Positions 33,232 through 43,799 of a stretch of 64,000 nucleotides of DNA are shown here, piece by piece. This stretch comes from Bufo bufo (Eukaryota > Chordata > Amphibia > Anura > Bufonidae). The translations under genes and the position numbers were made by a program. Location: positions 141,626,968 to 141,690,967 of the forward strand of contig NC_053390.1 of the NCBI RefSeq assembly GCF_905171765.1, in the 5' to 3' direction. The notes beneath the pieces are model-generated. The model had not been told where the DNA came from and made no database searches. It saw only the letters and a list, made by a program, of their open reading frames with translations. Position 1 is the stretch's first letter. Each line of letters begins with the position of its first letter.

Positions 33232-34950
33232 AGAGCATCTGTCACCAGATTTGTAGCTATGAAACTGGCTGACCGTAATTTGTGGTCTGCAGCATGGGCA
33301 AGGCCAGTGAACGGCTGTGCGCATGAAGCCTAATCAAGTAAGTACTACCTATAGTTATTGATACACATTTTTAAGCTCATAGTTGGACATTCACTTTCAA
33401 GCCCACTGACCTAAAGGGTTTTTCCAGGATTACTATGGACTGCTTACGTTACCTCATGCTTTTTTTCATTTCAGACTCTCCTGACCTATTTACCCCATGT
33501 AAACCAATCATTTTGGTTTGTTTTCATCCTGTAGTTAACGCTTCCTGTTGCTGTATCCAACCAAACCCATGATGCATGTCTCCTTTCTCTGCCCCTAACA
33601 ACACCCAGCTAGTTTATAGCTCCTCCCACCCAGATAGTTACTAGGCACTCCCCTATCACTGCCCCTGTTGCTGCTTTGATGCACCCATGGACATAACATA
33701 ACAGGAAACAAGAAAGAGCTGCATGGACATGGTCATGTGACCACTGCCCAAAACAGAAGACTGAAGCAATAAAGATAAAATAAGTAAATTACAAAATTAC
33801 AGCTACCTTCATAAATGAAAACTTAAAAAGATGTTGATGCAAACTGGAAAACCCCTTCAAATCATGTTTATATGTTTAACATATTTTTTAATAATTTTTT
33901 AAGGTGTTACTTTTTATTTTCCATGTCAATATCTATTTTTAAACAAAAAACATATAATCCTGCTGTTTTTGCACTGGCCACTAAGAATAATAATAGGCAC
34001 CACTTTTTCATCTGTACAGATCACTTTACTGCAAATATCTACTTATCTGTCATTCTAATCCAGTCTCTAATGATATCACCACTGTCTATAGATAAGACAT
34101 GATCCACCATTCACAATAGGTGATTGTCACAGCTTATCTATTCTTTCCTCGTACAATGACCTTTGCACAGGTCACAGAGCATGTCCAGAAAACTCTCCCA
34201 AAGAAGGTATTTTTGCTCTGCGCTGAGATTGGACAGCACTACAGCCAGGGAGAAGGAGACGCCCACGGAGAAAGACTCATTTCCTCCTTATTGCTCCGAT
34301 GCTCAGTATTAGCATACTGAGCAGGAGAAATCCAGCAGGGCACAGCGGGGCATAAGAGGCATATTTTAAAAAATCAAGCAGGGTGGCAGCATCAGTGGGG
34401 GGTATCCCGCAAGTACAGGTATATATCTCTCTTAATAAAATCGTATGAAAGGTCCTCTTTAAACTAAATCCAAACATCCTGCAATTTCTGCACTGGCCAC
34501 TATGCCTAATAATTGATGAAACTTCTTGGTCTGTACAGATCACTTTAACTCTTTCTAATTCTGCCTATAATGATATCACCTCTGTGTATATATAAGACAG
34601 GATCCACCATTCACAGTAGGTGATTGTCAGATCTTATCTATCCTTTCCTTGTACAATGACCTCTGCACAGGTCACAGAGCATGCCTAGAAAACTCTCCCA
34701 TAGAAGTCAGTGACGTCCCTTCCTGTCCATTGTGTCTATGGCCCATGGGGCTGCTGTAAAGCAATTTTCTTATTGCTTTCTAAATGCAGTTAAGAACAGC
34801 TCAGGCAAGATGGCCGCCCCCATAATCATGTTCAAGAAATAAAATTAAAAAAAATCTACAATCAGAAACTAAAAACAGATTAGGAAAAAAAGGAGATGTG
34901 TTACTATCTGGTTTTAAATGTCAGATAAAATGTTTGGTGACACATTGCCT
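33232..34950. mobile_element. TTAA-flanked element with GTCACC ends
   Basis: TTAA at 33228-33231 and 34951-34954. Ends AGAGCATCTGTCACCAG and (minus) AGGCAATGTGTCACCAAA form short inverted repeats. It contains a long direct repeat (next entry) and no coding frame of note. It abuts TTAA ends of repeat X on both sides, so it probably inserted at, or shares, that TTAA. Confidence 0.6.
33945..34710. repeat. Direct repeat pair, about 250 bp each, about 515 bp apart
   Basis: 33945-34205 and 34462-34710 share GCACTGGCCACTA, CTGTACAGATCACTTTA, TAATGATATCACC, GATCCACCATTCACA and GCACAGGTCACAGAGCATG in order. A different segment of about 255 bp separates them, so this is an internal tandem duplication with a period of about 515 bp. 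Confidence 0.88.
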
Positions 34951-35725
34951 TTAACCCCTTAAGGACTCTATTTTACCTTAAAGGGTTTCTACCACCTCAT
35001 TTGGACCTGCGATCTGCTAGTGTCTGCTCTATCTAACCATGCTATTCTAAGACCTTTGTGTGCAGCCGTTACACTAAAAAAACAACTTTTATTGCTATGC
35101 AAATGAGCCTCTAGGTGCTATGGGGGCGTCTTTTCAGCACCTAGAGGCTCTGTCTACTCACCCTGTATTCCGCCCCGCTCGTCCGTCAAGCCCACCCATC
35201 TCTAGATTGCCAGCCTCCATCTCATCCATTGGCCGAATTCTTGCGCCTGCGCCGTTGTATTCAGCGCAGGCGCAGTGACTGTCTGACCGGCCGGGCGTCG
35301 TCTGTTCCTCTGAGCACTCTGACGTAATCAGCGCAGGCGCAGTAGAGATGCCGGAACAGGGAGCGGTCAGACAGTCACTGCGCCTGCGCCGAATACAGAC
35401 GCACACGGCGCAGGCGCGAGAATTCGGCCGATGGATGAGATGGAGGCTGGCAATCTAGAGATGGGCGGGCTTGACGGACGAGCGGGGCGGAATACAGGGT
35501 GAGTAGACAGAGCCTCTAGGTGCTGAAAAGACGCCCCCATAGCACCTAGAGGCTCATTTGCAAAGCAATAAAAGTTGTTTTTTTAGTGTAACGGCTGCAC
35601 ACAAAGGTCTTAGAATAGCATGGTTAGATAGAGCAGACACTAGCAGATCGCAGGTCCAAATGAGGTGGTAGAAACCCTTTAAGGTAAAATAGAGTCCTTA
35701 AGGGGTTAAAGGCAATGTGTCACCA
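34935..35725. repeat. 791-bp palindrome
   Basis: TGGTGACACATTGCCTTTAA at the left is exactly mirrored at the right end, and pairing continues inward through TTAACCCCTTAAGGAC, CTACCACCTCATTTGGACCT, AGCACCTAGAGGCTC and CCAGCCTCCATCTCATCCAT to a GCGCAGGCGCAG-rich centre near 35330. Arms are close to 380 bp with few mismatches. Confidence 0.92.
34982..35678. mobile_element. TTAA-flanked foldback element (core of the palindrome)
   Basis: Ends AGGGTTTCTACCACCTCATT and exact complement, flanked by TTAA (34978-34981 and 35679-35682). The whole 697 bp folds on itself. The open frame at 35158-35406 is a palindrome artefact. TTAA targeting suggests piggyBac or Kolobok; no transposase. Confidence 0.78.
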
Positions 35726-35770
35726 AGCACCTAGAGGCTCATTTGCATAGCAATAAAAGTTGTTTTTTTA

Positions 35771-36738
35771 GGCCCCTTTCACACGGGCGAGTATTCCGCG
35801 CGGATGCAATGCGTGAGTTGGACGCATTGCCCCCGCACTGAATCCCGACCCATTCATTTCTATGGGGCTGTTCACATGAGCGGTGATTTTTATGCATCAC
35901 TTGTGAGTTGCATGAAAATCGCAGCGTGCTCTATTTTGTGCATTTTTCACATAACGCAGGCCCCATAGAAATGAATGGGGTTGCGTGCAAATCGCAAGCA
36001 TCCGCAAGCAAGTGCGGATGCGGTGCGATTTTCACGTACGGTTGCTAGGAGACGATCGGGATGGAGACCAGATCATTATTATTTTCCCTTATAACATGGT
36101 TATAAGGGAAAATAATAGCATTCTGAATACAGGATGCATAGTAAAATAGCGCTGGAGGGGTTAAAAAAAAGATTATTTTTTTTTAACTCACCTTAATCCA
36201 CTTGATCGCGCAGCCGGCATCGCTTCTGTCTTCTTTCTTTGCTGTGTGCAGTAACAGGACCTGTGGTGATGTCACTCCGGTCATCACATGATCCATCATA
36301 TGATCTTTTACCATGGTGATGGATCATGTGAGGGACCATGTGATGACCGGAGTGACGTCACCACAGGTCCTGTTACTGCACACAGCAAAGAGTGAAGACA
36401 GAAGCAATGCCGGCTGCGCGATCAAGTGGATTAAGGTGAGTTAAAATTATTTTTTTTTATTAACCCCTCCAGCGCTATTTTACTATGCATTCTGTATTCA
36501 GAATGCTATTATTTTCCCTTATAACTATGTTATAAGGGAAAATAATACAATAATCTACAGAACACCGATCCCAAGCCCGAACTTCTGTGAAGAAGTTCGG
36601 GTTTGGGTACCAAACATGCGCGATTTTTCTCACGCACGTGCAAAACGCATTGCAATGTTTTGCACTCGCGCGAAAAAATTGTGCATGTTCCCGCAACGTA
36701 CCCGAACCTTTTCCCGCAACGCCCATCTGAAAGAGGCC
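35771..36738. mobile_element. TTA-flanked element (PIF/Harbinger-like) carrying hairpin cassette H
   Basis: Ends GGCCCCTTTCACACGGGCG and (minus) GGCCTCTTTCAGATGGGCG, flanked by TTA (35768-35770 and 36739-36741). The intact target sequence GTTGTTTTTTTAGTGTAACG at about 35575 proves the boundaries. No transposase. The interior contains a CTATTATTTTCCCTTATAAC inverted pair around cassette H. The 3-bp TTA duplication is the PIF/Harbinger signature. Confidence 0.92.
36184..36443. repeat. Hairpin cassette H (copy 2)
   Basis: TTAACTCACCTTAATCCACT is mirrored at the right. Inner arms CAGGACCTGTGGTGATGTCA, CATCACATGATCCATC and complement surround a CCATGGTGATGG centre. It matches 18183-18412 in outer ends, core words and layout, although the two host elements have different termini. 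Confidence 0.9.
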
Positions 36739-37329
36739 TTAGTGTAACGGCTGCACACAAAGGTCTTAGAATAGCATGGTTAGGTAGAGCAGACACTAGC
36801 AGATCACTAGTGTCTGACAGCTAATTAGGTCCAAATGAGGTAGTAGAAACCCTTTAAGGACTTGGCCATTTTTTGCAAATCTGACCAGTGTCACTTTAAG
36901 TGCTGAAAACTTTAAAACGCTTTGACGTATCCAGGCCATTCTGAGATTATTTTTTCATCACATATTGTATTTCATGACACTGGTAAGATGAAGTCAAAAT
37001 AATTCATTTTTATTTATAAAAAAATACCAAATTTACCAAAAATTTGTAAAAAATTGCAAATTTCCAAGTTTCAATTTCTCTACTTCTATAATACATAGTA
37101 ATACCTCCAAAAATAGTTATTACTTTACATTCCCCATATGTCTACTTCATGTTTGGATCATTTTGGGAATGATATTTTATTTTTTGGGGATGTTACAAGG
37201 TTTAGAAGTTTAGAAGCAAATCTTGAAATTCTTCTGAAATTTTCAGAAACCCAATTTTTAGGGACCAGTTCAGTTCTGAAGTCACTTTGCGAGGCTTACA
37301 TAATAGAAGCCACCCAAAAATGACCCCAT

Positions 37330-38125
37330 TATATAAACTACACCCCTCAAGGTATTCAAAACTGATTTTACAAACTTTGTTAACCCTTTAGGTGTTCCAC
37401 AAGAATTAATGGAAAATAGAGATACAATTTCAAAATTTCACTTTTTTGGCAGATTTTCCATTTTTATATTTTTTTTTCAGTTACAAAGCAAGGGTTAACA
37501 GCCAAACCAAACTCAATATTTATGGCCCTGATTCTGTAGTTTACAGAAACACCCCATATGTGGTCGTAAACCGCTGTACGGGCACACGGCAGGGCGCAGA
37601 AGGAAAGGAATGCCATACGGTTTTTGGAAGGCAGGTTTTGCTGGACTGTTTTTTTTTACACCATGTCCCATTTGAAGCCCCCTGATGCACCCCTAGAGTA
37701 GAAACTCCATAAAAGTGACCCATTTTAGAAACTACACCCCTCAAGAAATTCAAAACTGATTTTACAAACGTCGTTAACCCTTTAGGTGTTCCACAAGAAT
37801 TAATGGAAAATAGAGATACAATTTAAAAATTTCACTTTTTTGGCAGATTTTCCATTTTAATAATTTTTTTCCGGTTACAAAGCAAGGGTTAACAGCCAAA
37901 CCAAACTCAATATTTATGGCCCTGATTCTGTAGTTTACAGAAACCCCCTATATGTGGTCGTAAACCGCTGTACGGGCACACGGCAGGGCGCAGAAGGAAA
38001 GGAATGCCATACTGTTTTTGGAAGTCAGGTTTTGCTGGACTGTTTTTTTTGACACCATGTCCCATTTGAAGCCCCCCTGATGCACCCCTAGAGTAGAAAC
38101 TCCAAAAAAGTGGCCCCATTTTAGA
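37330..38125. repeat. 394-bp tandem duplication within X copy 2
   Basis: CAAAACTGATTTTACAAAC occurs at about 37357 and 37751, and the following 390 bp match closely, including GGGTTAACAGCCAAACC, GTAAACCGCTGTACGGGCAC and TTTTTGGAAGGCAGGTTTTG versus ...GTCAGGTTTTG. The frames at 37541-37753 and 37907-38173 are the same chance frame repeated. Confidence 0.93.
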
Positions 38126-39176
38126 AACTACGGGATAGGGTGGCAGTATTGTTGGTACTAATCTAGGGTACATATGATTTTTGGTTGCTCTATATTACAC
38201 TTTTTGTGAGGCAAGATAACAAGAAATAGCTGTTTTGGCACCGTTTTTATTTTTTGTTATTTACAACATTCATCTGACAGGTTAGATCATGTGATATTTT
38301 TATAGACCAGGTTGTCACGGATGCGGCGATACCTAATATGTATACTTTTTATTTATTTATGTAAGTTTTACACAATGATTTCATTTTTGAAGCAAAAAAA
38401 AATCATGTTTTATTGTTTCCATAGTCTGAGAGCTATAATTTTTTCAGTTTTTGGGCGATTACCTTGGGTAGGGTATGATTTTTGCAGGATGAGATGACGG
38501 TTTGATTGGCACTATTTTGGGGTGCATATGACTTTTTGATCGCTTGCTATTACACTTTTTGTGATGTAAGGTGACAAAAAATGGTTTATTTAGCACAGTT
38601 TTTTTTTTTTTTTTTACGGTGTTCATTTGAGAGGTTAGGTCAGGTGATATTTTTATAGAGCCGTCGATACGAATGCGGCAATACCAAATATGTATACTGT
38701 TTTTTTATTTATGTAAGTTTTACACAATAACAGCTTTTTTTTTTTTTTTGGGCGATTGTCTCAGGTAGGGGCTAATTTTTTGCGGGATGAGGTGACGGTT
38801 AGATTGGTACTATTTTGGTGGGCAAACGCCTTTTTGATCACTTGCTGTTGTACTTTTTGTGAGTAAGGTGACAAAAAAATGCTTTATTTAGCACAGTTTT
38901 TATTTTTTACGGTGTTCATCTGAGGGGTTAGGTCATGTGATATGTTTATAGAGCCGGTCGATACAGACGCGGCGATACCTAATATGTATACTTTTTTTCC
39001 CCCCTATTTTTTACCAATTTTTTTTTTACTTTATTTATGGAAAATGACATTTTTGTTTATTTTTACCTGAAACTTTAATTTTTTGGGGGGGGGGGCTTTA
39101 GTTTTTGAACTTTTTTTTTCACTTAATTTTTTTGTCCCACTTTGGGACTTGAACTTTTGGGGGTATATTCCTTTAC

Positions 39177-39632
39177 AATGCATTCCAATACTTCTGTATT
39201 GGAATGCATTGGCTGTATGAGTAATACTGTGTGTATTACTCATACAGCTTCCGGGGCCTATGAGATCCAGGGGGCTGGATCTCACAGGCTCTTCACCGGA
39301 AGGCAGCGCAGATGCCTCAGGAAGGCATCGCGCTGCCTTCCATGCCATCGGGTCCCCTCCACAGCCCCATGGGGACCCGATGGCACAACCGCCGCACCAG
39401 GTAAAAGCCGCAAACCGCAGGTCTGAAGTGACCTGCGGTTTGCGGCGATCGCCGACACGGGGGGGTCACGGGACCCCCCCGCGCATTTGGCCGTGGTGCC
39501 TGCTCAATGATTTGAACAGGCACTGTGTTCCGATCACTGCCCGCCGGGCGGCGGTGATCGGAAAAACACATGACGTACCGGTACGTCATGGGTCCTTAAG
39601 GACTTGGGAAATATGCCGTACCGGTACGTCAT
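39177..39632. repeat. Array of about eleven consecutive hairpins
   Basis: Successive inverted repeats with little between them: 39177-39210 (AATGCATTCCAATAC), 39212-39248 (GCTGTATGAGTAATAC), 39257-39288 (CCTATGAGATCCAG), 39298-39341 (GGAAGGCAGCGC), 39344-39384 (GCCATCGGGTCCCC), 39407-39446 (GCCGCAAACCGCAGGT), 39459-39480 (GGGGGGTC), 39496-39523 (GTGCCTG), 39530-39561 (CCGATCAC), 39569-39590 (CATGACGTACCGGTACGTCA), 39617-39632 (CGTACCGGTACG). Only the first arm is given for each. Stems differ in sequence, so this is not a tandem repeat of one hairpin. Confidence 0.92.
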
Positions 39633-39754
39633 GCGTCCCTAAGGGGTGAAATGTTATATAAAGCTTTTAACTTCTGCAATAACAAGCCAGGGAATCTGCA
39701 CTTATGCAACAGGACCCTACCTCCACACACACTTTATCTACTTTCTTACCTTAA

Positions 39755-40029
39755 GGCCTCATGCACACCACCGTTTGTATTTTGCGGTCCACAAAAAAAC
39801 AGATCTGCAAAAAATATGAATCAGCAAATATTGTCCGTAATGCGGACAATAATAGGACATGTTCTATTTTTTTGTGGAATGGAAATACGGACATACGGAA
39901 ACGGAATGCACACAAAGTAACTTCAGTTTTTTTGCAGACCAATTGAAATCAATGGCTCCGTATATGGTCCGCAAAAAAATAAGAAAAGGAACGGACAATG
40001 AAAGAATATACGTTCATGTGCATGAGGCC
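39755..40029. mobile_element. TAA-flanked MITE (PIF/Harbinger-like), 275 bp
   Basis: Ends GGCCTCATGCACACCACCGT and (minus) GGCCTCATGCACATGAACGT, with TAA at 39752-39754 and 40030-40032. No coding capacity. From 40030 to 40300 nothing else is recognised. Confidence 0.9.
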
Positions 40030-40300
40030 TAATGCAATAATTTAAATTTAAAAAATTCTTACTTCTAATTGAAATTGGTTATGTCATTGCAAAATTTTGG
40101 TTACAGGGCTGACCTAGGTGAACAGATCTTTGGCTGTATCTTACCTACCCTTTTAGAGATCACGTGGCTGGTGCAGGTAAGTTTTAATAGAGTGTAAATG
40201 GTGCATTCCTTTTATTGAGATCCATTAACTACAAAAATGTGTATAGTAATATAAACTTAGGATAAGATCATATACATTCCAACAATGTGGTCATATTTTA

Positions 40301-40814
40301 GTGGGAATCCGTCACCACCTACTAGGAAATAAAACTTTCTGTGTAGATATACTGTACACTTGTAAGTTCAAAGAAACACACTTGGTTCAGAGAAATAAGC
40401 CTTAGTATGCAAGTGAGCCCCTAGGTGCAACAAAGATTTTGACATTGCACCTCATTGGACCAGAAGCTCCAGTCACTTTATGTGCCACCCACTCCCCCCT
40501 CCCCGATTTAAATGACAGGGCCAGACAGTGTAGATGTAATCACATCTGGCCCTGAAATCTCACGGCTGATCAGTACAGAGCTGGAATCTGTACTGTGTAT
40601 CTGCCTGGTGAATTCCAGGCCTGTACTCTGCAGCTGCGAGATTTGGGTACAAGGTGTGACTATGTCTACACTGCCTGGCCCTGCCAGGCTTATTTCTCTG
40701 AATTGGGGCCATATATCAACATACTGTAGGACCAAGTACTTTTCTTTCAACTTACAAGCACTCATCTACACAGTCAGAAGGTATCATCTCCAGGAATGTG
40801 GTGACAGATTCAGC
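40301..40814. repeat. Imperfect foldback repeat with GTCACCAC ends
   Basis: GGGAATCCGTCACCAC near the left is mirrored by GTGGTGACAGATTC at the right. The centre folds as GGGCCAGACAGTGTAGATG versus its complement near 40660-40690. Arms have diverged and no target duplication is clear. Confidence 0.65.
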
Positions 40815-41294
40815 TTAAAGGGGTTGTGCAGCCTGTATGTATTGATGAATCTATACTCAGGATAGGTCATCAATATCTGATCGGCGGGGGTCCAACACCC
40901 GGCAACCCCACCGATCTGCTGTATAAGGAGATGGCAGAGGCGGCTCTAGACTTTGTGAGGCCTTAGGAGAAACTCGAACATGAGGCCCCCACGAAGATCG
41001 TTGGGATGCTCGTGATCTCCCGTACGGCGCCTCGGCTCAGTCCTCAAGAAATAAGCTGTGTCAACCACCGCACGGAGCGGTGGTGTGGTCAACACTCGCC
41101 CTCCATGTATCTCTATGGAAGACTCGGAGATACACAAGTGCTGAATCTGCAGCTCTCCCATAAATACATGGAGGGGGAGTGTTGACCACCGCTCCGGGCA
41201 CAAGGAGATCCGGAGTACCATACAGGAGATCGCGGGGGATCCCATCGGCAGGACCCCCACGATCAGACACATCTCCTATCCCGGAGTACCCCTT

Positions 41295-41590
41295 TAATAA
41301 GCAGTGACATCACAGTAAAGGGTTAATATGCACAGTGACAGCACATTACAGGGCTTATATTCACAGTGCATAATAACACTTTGCATTAACCCTGGCTATA
41401 CTGAGATGTCACAGTGCATATTAACCCTGTACTGTGATGTCACATTGCATTAACCCTGGTCCTTGGCTGTATTGTATGTGACTAACAGTACAGGGTTAAC
41501 ATGCACAGTGAGTGACATCACAGTACAGGGTATGCACAGTGATGTCACAGTCAGGGTTAAGCAGCTGCATGCTTGCAGCACATAGTACAG
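41295..41590. repeat. Degenerate tandem repeat with GTGACATCACAGT/GGGTTAA words
   Basis: Words such as CAGTGACATCACAGTA, CAGGGTTAA and ATGCACAGTGA recur every 30-50 bp with many changes, partly in both orientations. An older minisatellite within hAT-C. Confidence 0.75.
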
Positions 41591-41797
41591 GGTGATCTTG
41601 TACCTTGGGCTTATATTCACTGGTCGGGCACCACTGTCTGTCTGTGGGCGGCAGCAAGACACGGACTGAGGTGAGGGCCCTGGCTCCTTCTTCTCCCCTG
41701 CGTGGCTGCGCAGCGCTCTGGGGGTGGAGCTCGCAACGTTCAGAAGACATGCCTGTGCGGCGGAACGCTCCGAGACCCAGCAGCCACTGCTCTCTTA

Positions 41798-42184
41798 GGG
41801 CTTGTTCGCACAACCGTGTGAAGCCCGTGCCCGTATTGCGGACCGCATTTGCGGATCCGCAATACATGGGTCCCGTTCCGTGGCCATTCCGCATCACGGA
41901 TGCGGACCCATTCATTTCAATGGGTCCGCAAATCCGGAGATGCGGAACGGAACACTACGGAAGCACTACGGAGTTCTTTCTGAGGTTCCGTTCCGTGCTT
42001 CTGCACCGCAAAAAGATAGAGCTTCCTTTATCTTTTTGCAGAACGGAGGGATCCCGGACCCATTCAAGTGAATGGGGCCGCAATCCCTATGCAGCTGCCA
42101 CACGGCAGGTGCCCGTGCTTAGCGGACCGCAATATGTGGTCCACAGCACGGGCACGGGCTTCACACGGTCGTGTGAACAAGCCC
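41798..42184. mobile_element. TTA-flanked MITE (PIF/Harbinger-like) inside hAT-C
   Basis: Ends GGGCTTGTTCGCACAACCGT and (minus) GGGCTTGTTCACACGACCGT, with GTGTGAAGCCCGTGCCCGT mirrored inside; TTA at 41795-41797 and 42185-42187. Long chance frames cross it (for example 41605-42441), extend beyond the element ends and have no domain. Confidence 0.92.
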
Positions 42185-42731
42185 TTAAAGAGAGGGGCTC
42201 AGAGCAGCTGCGGGCCCCACTGCGGCTCTTCCATTCCATTAGTCCGCTTAGGCCACCCGCCGGGCGGCCGCGGAAGCCAATAATTGTACTTAGGGGCGTT
42301 GCTAGGTTCTCAGAAGATCCGGGGCCCAAGCCCCAACGAATATGGACCAGTTCTCTAAATCGACCCTCCTCCCGCACACCGCATTTTGCTGTACTTGCTA
42401 TACAGCAGCACATGCCTGTCACATCCAGGGCCTCTGGGTGACGTCTCCTCCGATGTAGATCTTCTCTGTCATCATCTTCTCCATTCGGTCCGGACAACTT
42501 CTCTCAGCCGCCTCATCTCTGTAGAGTGTGACACACAGACATCTTAGCTTCCTCACTTTTCTATCATCATCCCCCAACCTGGAGTCCCCACAGTGTTATC
42601 CTGCTGCTCACTGTGCTCCCCAATACCCCCAAATACTATCCTGAAGAAATAATAGTGCCCCCATAGTAATAGTGCTCCTCATAGTCCCACCAATAGTAAT
42701 TCCCTTCTAGAATGCCCTCATTAGTAATACT

Positions 42732-43568
42732 GGCCCCCACACTGACCCATTATGTAATTTTCCCCCACACTGCCCCACAATATGTAATTTGCCCCTCACA
42801 TTGCCCCTTTAAGTAATTTGCCCCCACACTGTCTCCATTAAGTAATTTGCCCCCCACACTGCCCCTCATTATGTAATTTTTCCCCCACACTGCCCCCATT
42901 AAGTAATTTGTCTGACACACTGCCCCCATTAAGTAACTTGCCCCCACACTGCCCCCCATTAAGTAATTTGTCCCCACACTGCCTCACATTATGTAATTTT
43001 CCCCCCACACTGCCCCCATTAAGTAATGTGTCCGCCACACTGCCCCCATTAAGCAATTTGCCCCCCACACTGCCCCCATTAAGTAATTTTCCCCCCACAC
43101 TGCCCCTTTAAGTAATTTGTCTGACACACTGCCCCCATTAAGTAACTTGCCCCCACACTGCCCCCCATTAAGTAATTTGTCCCCACACTGCCTCACATTA
43201 TGTAATTTGCCCCCCACACTGCCCCCATTAAGTAATTTGTCTGACACACTGCCCCCATTAAGCAATTTTCCCCCACACTGCCCCCATTAAGTAATTTGTC
43301 CAACACACTGCCCCATTAAGCAATTTGCCCCCCCACATTATGTAATTTGCCCCCCACACTGCCCCATTAAGTAATTTGCCCCCCACACTGCCCCACATTA
43401 TGTAATTTGCTCCCCACACTGCCCCTAATAAGTAATTTGTCCGCCACACTGCCCCCATTAAGTAATTTGCCCCCCACACTGCCCCACATTACGTAATTTG
43501 CCACCCACACTGCCGCACATTACGTAATTTGCCAGCCACACTGCCCCACATTAAGTAATTTGCAGCAT
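42732..43568. repeat. C-rich minisatellite, about 30-31 bp unit, in hAT-C
   Basis: About 26 units of CACACTGCCCCCATTAAGTA plus ATTTGCCCCC. Variants carry CATTATGTAATTT, GTCTGACA or GTCCGCCA. A block of several units (for example GTCTGACACACTGCCCCCAT with neighbours) recurs about 220 bp later, pointing to block-wise duplication. Confidence 0.96.
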
Positions 43569-43572
43569 TTGC

Positions 43573-43799
43573 CCCCCACCTTGTACTTGTTCCGCTGATC
43601 TGCTAGGCTGCTGCGCGGGCATGAGTTCAGTCACTTCAGAGCGCAACCTCGTCCTGCGGCGCGTAATCCCGTGAGCCCCGTGACTTCCCGCGGAGGGTCT
43701 CGTGGGATCACGCGCCGCAGGACGGGATTGCGCTCCGAAGTGACTGAATTCATGACCACGCAGCCCGAAAGAAGCGGAACAAGTACAAGGGGGGTGGGG
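43573..43799. repeat. Palindrome beside the hAT-C minisatellite, about 227 bp
   Basis: CCTTGTACTTGTTCCGCT, TTCAGTCACTTC and TCCTGCGGCGCGT are mirrored on the right. Arms of about 100 bp with scattered mismatches; the centre is near 43685. Confidence 0.88.

Larger units (their letters stand above)
35726..36857. repeat. Extra partial copy of the foldback arm, split by a TTA element
   Basis: 35726-35770 (AGCACCTAGAGGCTC...AAGTTGTTTTTTTA) and 36739-36857 (GTGTAACGGCTGCACACAAA...AAACCCTTTAA) together repeat the right arm of the adjacent palindrome. They are separated only by the element at 35771-36738. A small extra hairpin, CACTAGTGTCTGACAGCTAATTA-like, lies near 36806. Confidence 0.85.
36858..39649 (+). 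mobile_element. Repeat X, copy 2
   Basis: Starts TTAAGGACTTGGCCATTTTT (TTAA at 36854) and ends CCCTAAGGGGTGAA, a mutated TTAA end. The interior comprises a unique A+T-rich part, a 394-bp tandem duplication, degenerate tandem blocks with GGTTAGATCATGTGATATTT and GCGGCGATACCTAATATGTA (about 38250, 38620, 38920), then an array of hairpins. X copy 1 gives the same order. No protein is encoded. The element type is unknown to me; I recall similar sequence as common in frogs. Confidence 0.75.

Noticed and set aside
35158..35406. 82-codon frame in the palindrome centre
   Set aside because: Lies in a foldback element with G+C-rich mirrored sequence and no domain.
41605..42441. 278-codon open frame on plus
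   Set aside because: It crosses both boundaries of a TTA-flanked MITE inside hAT-C and has no recognisable domain; high G+C makes chance frames likely.
42732..43568. Long frames on minus resembling a repeat protein (GKLLNGGSV type)
   Set aside because: Minisatellite read-through; the peptide period simply follows the DNA unit.
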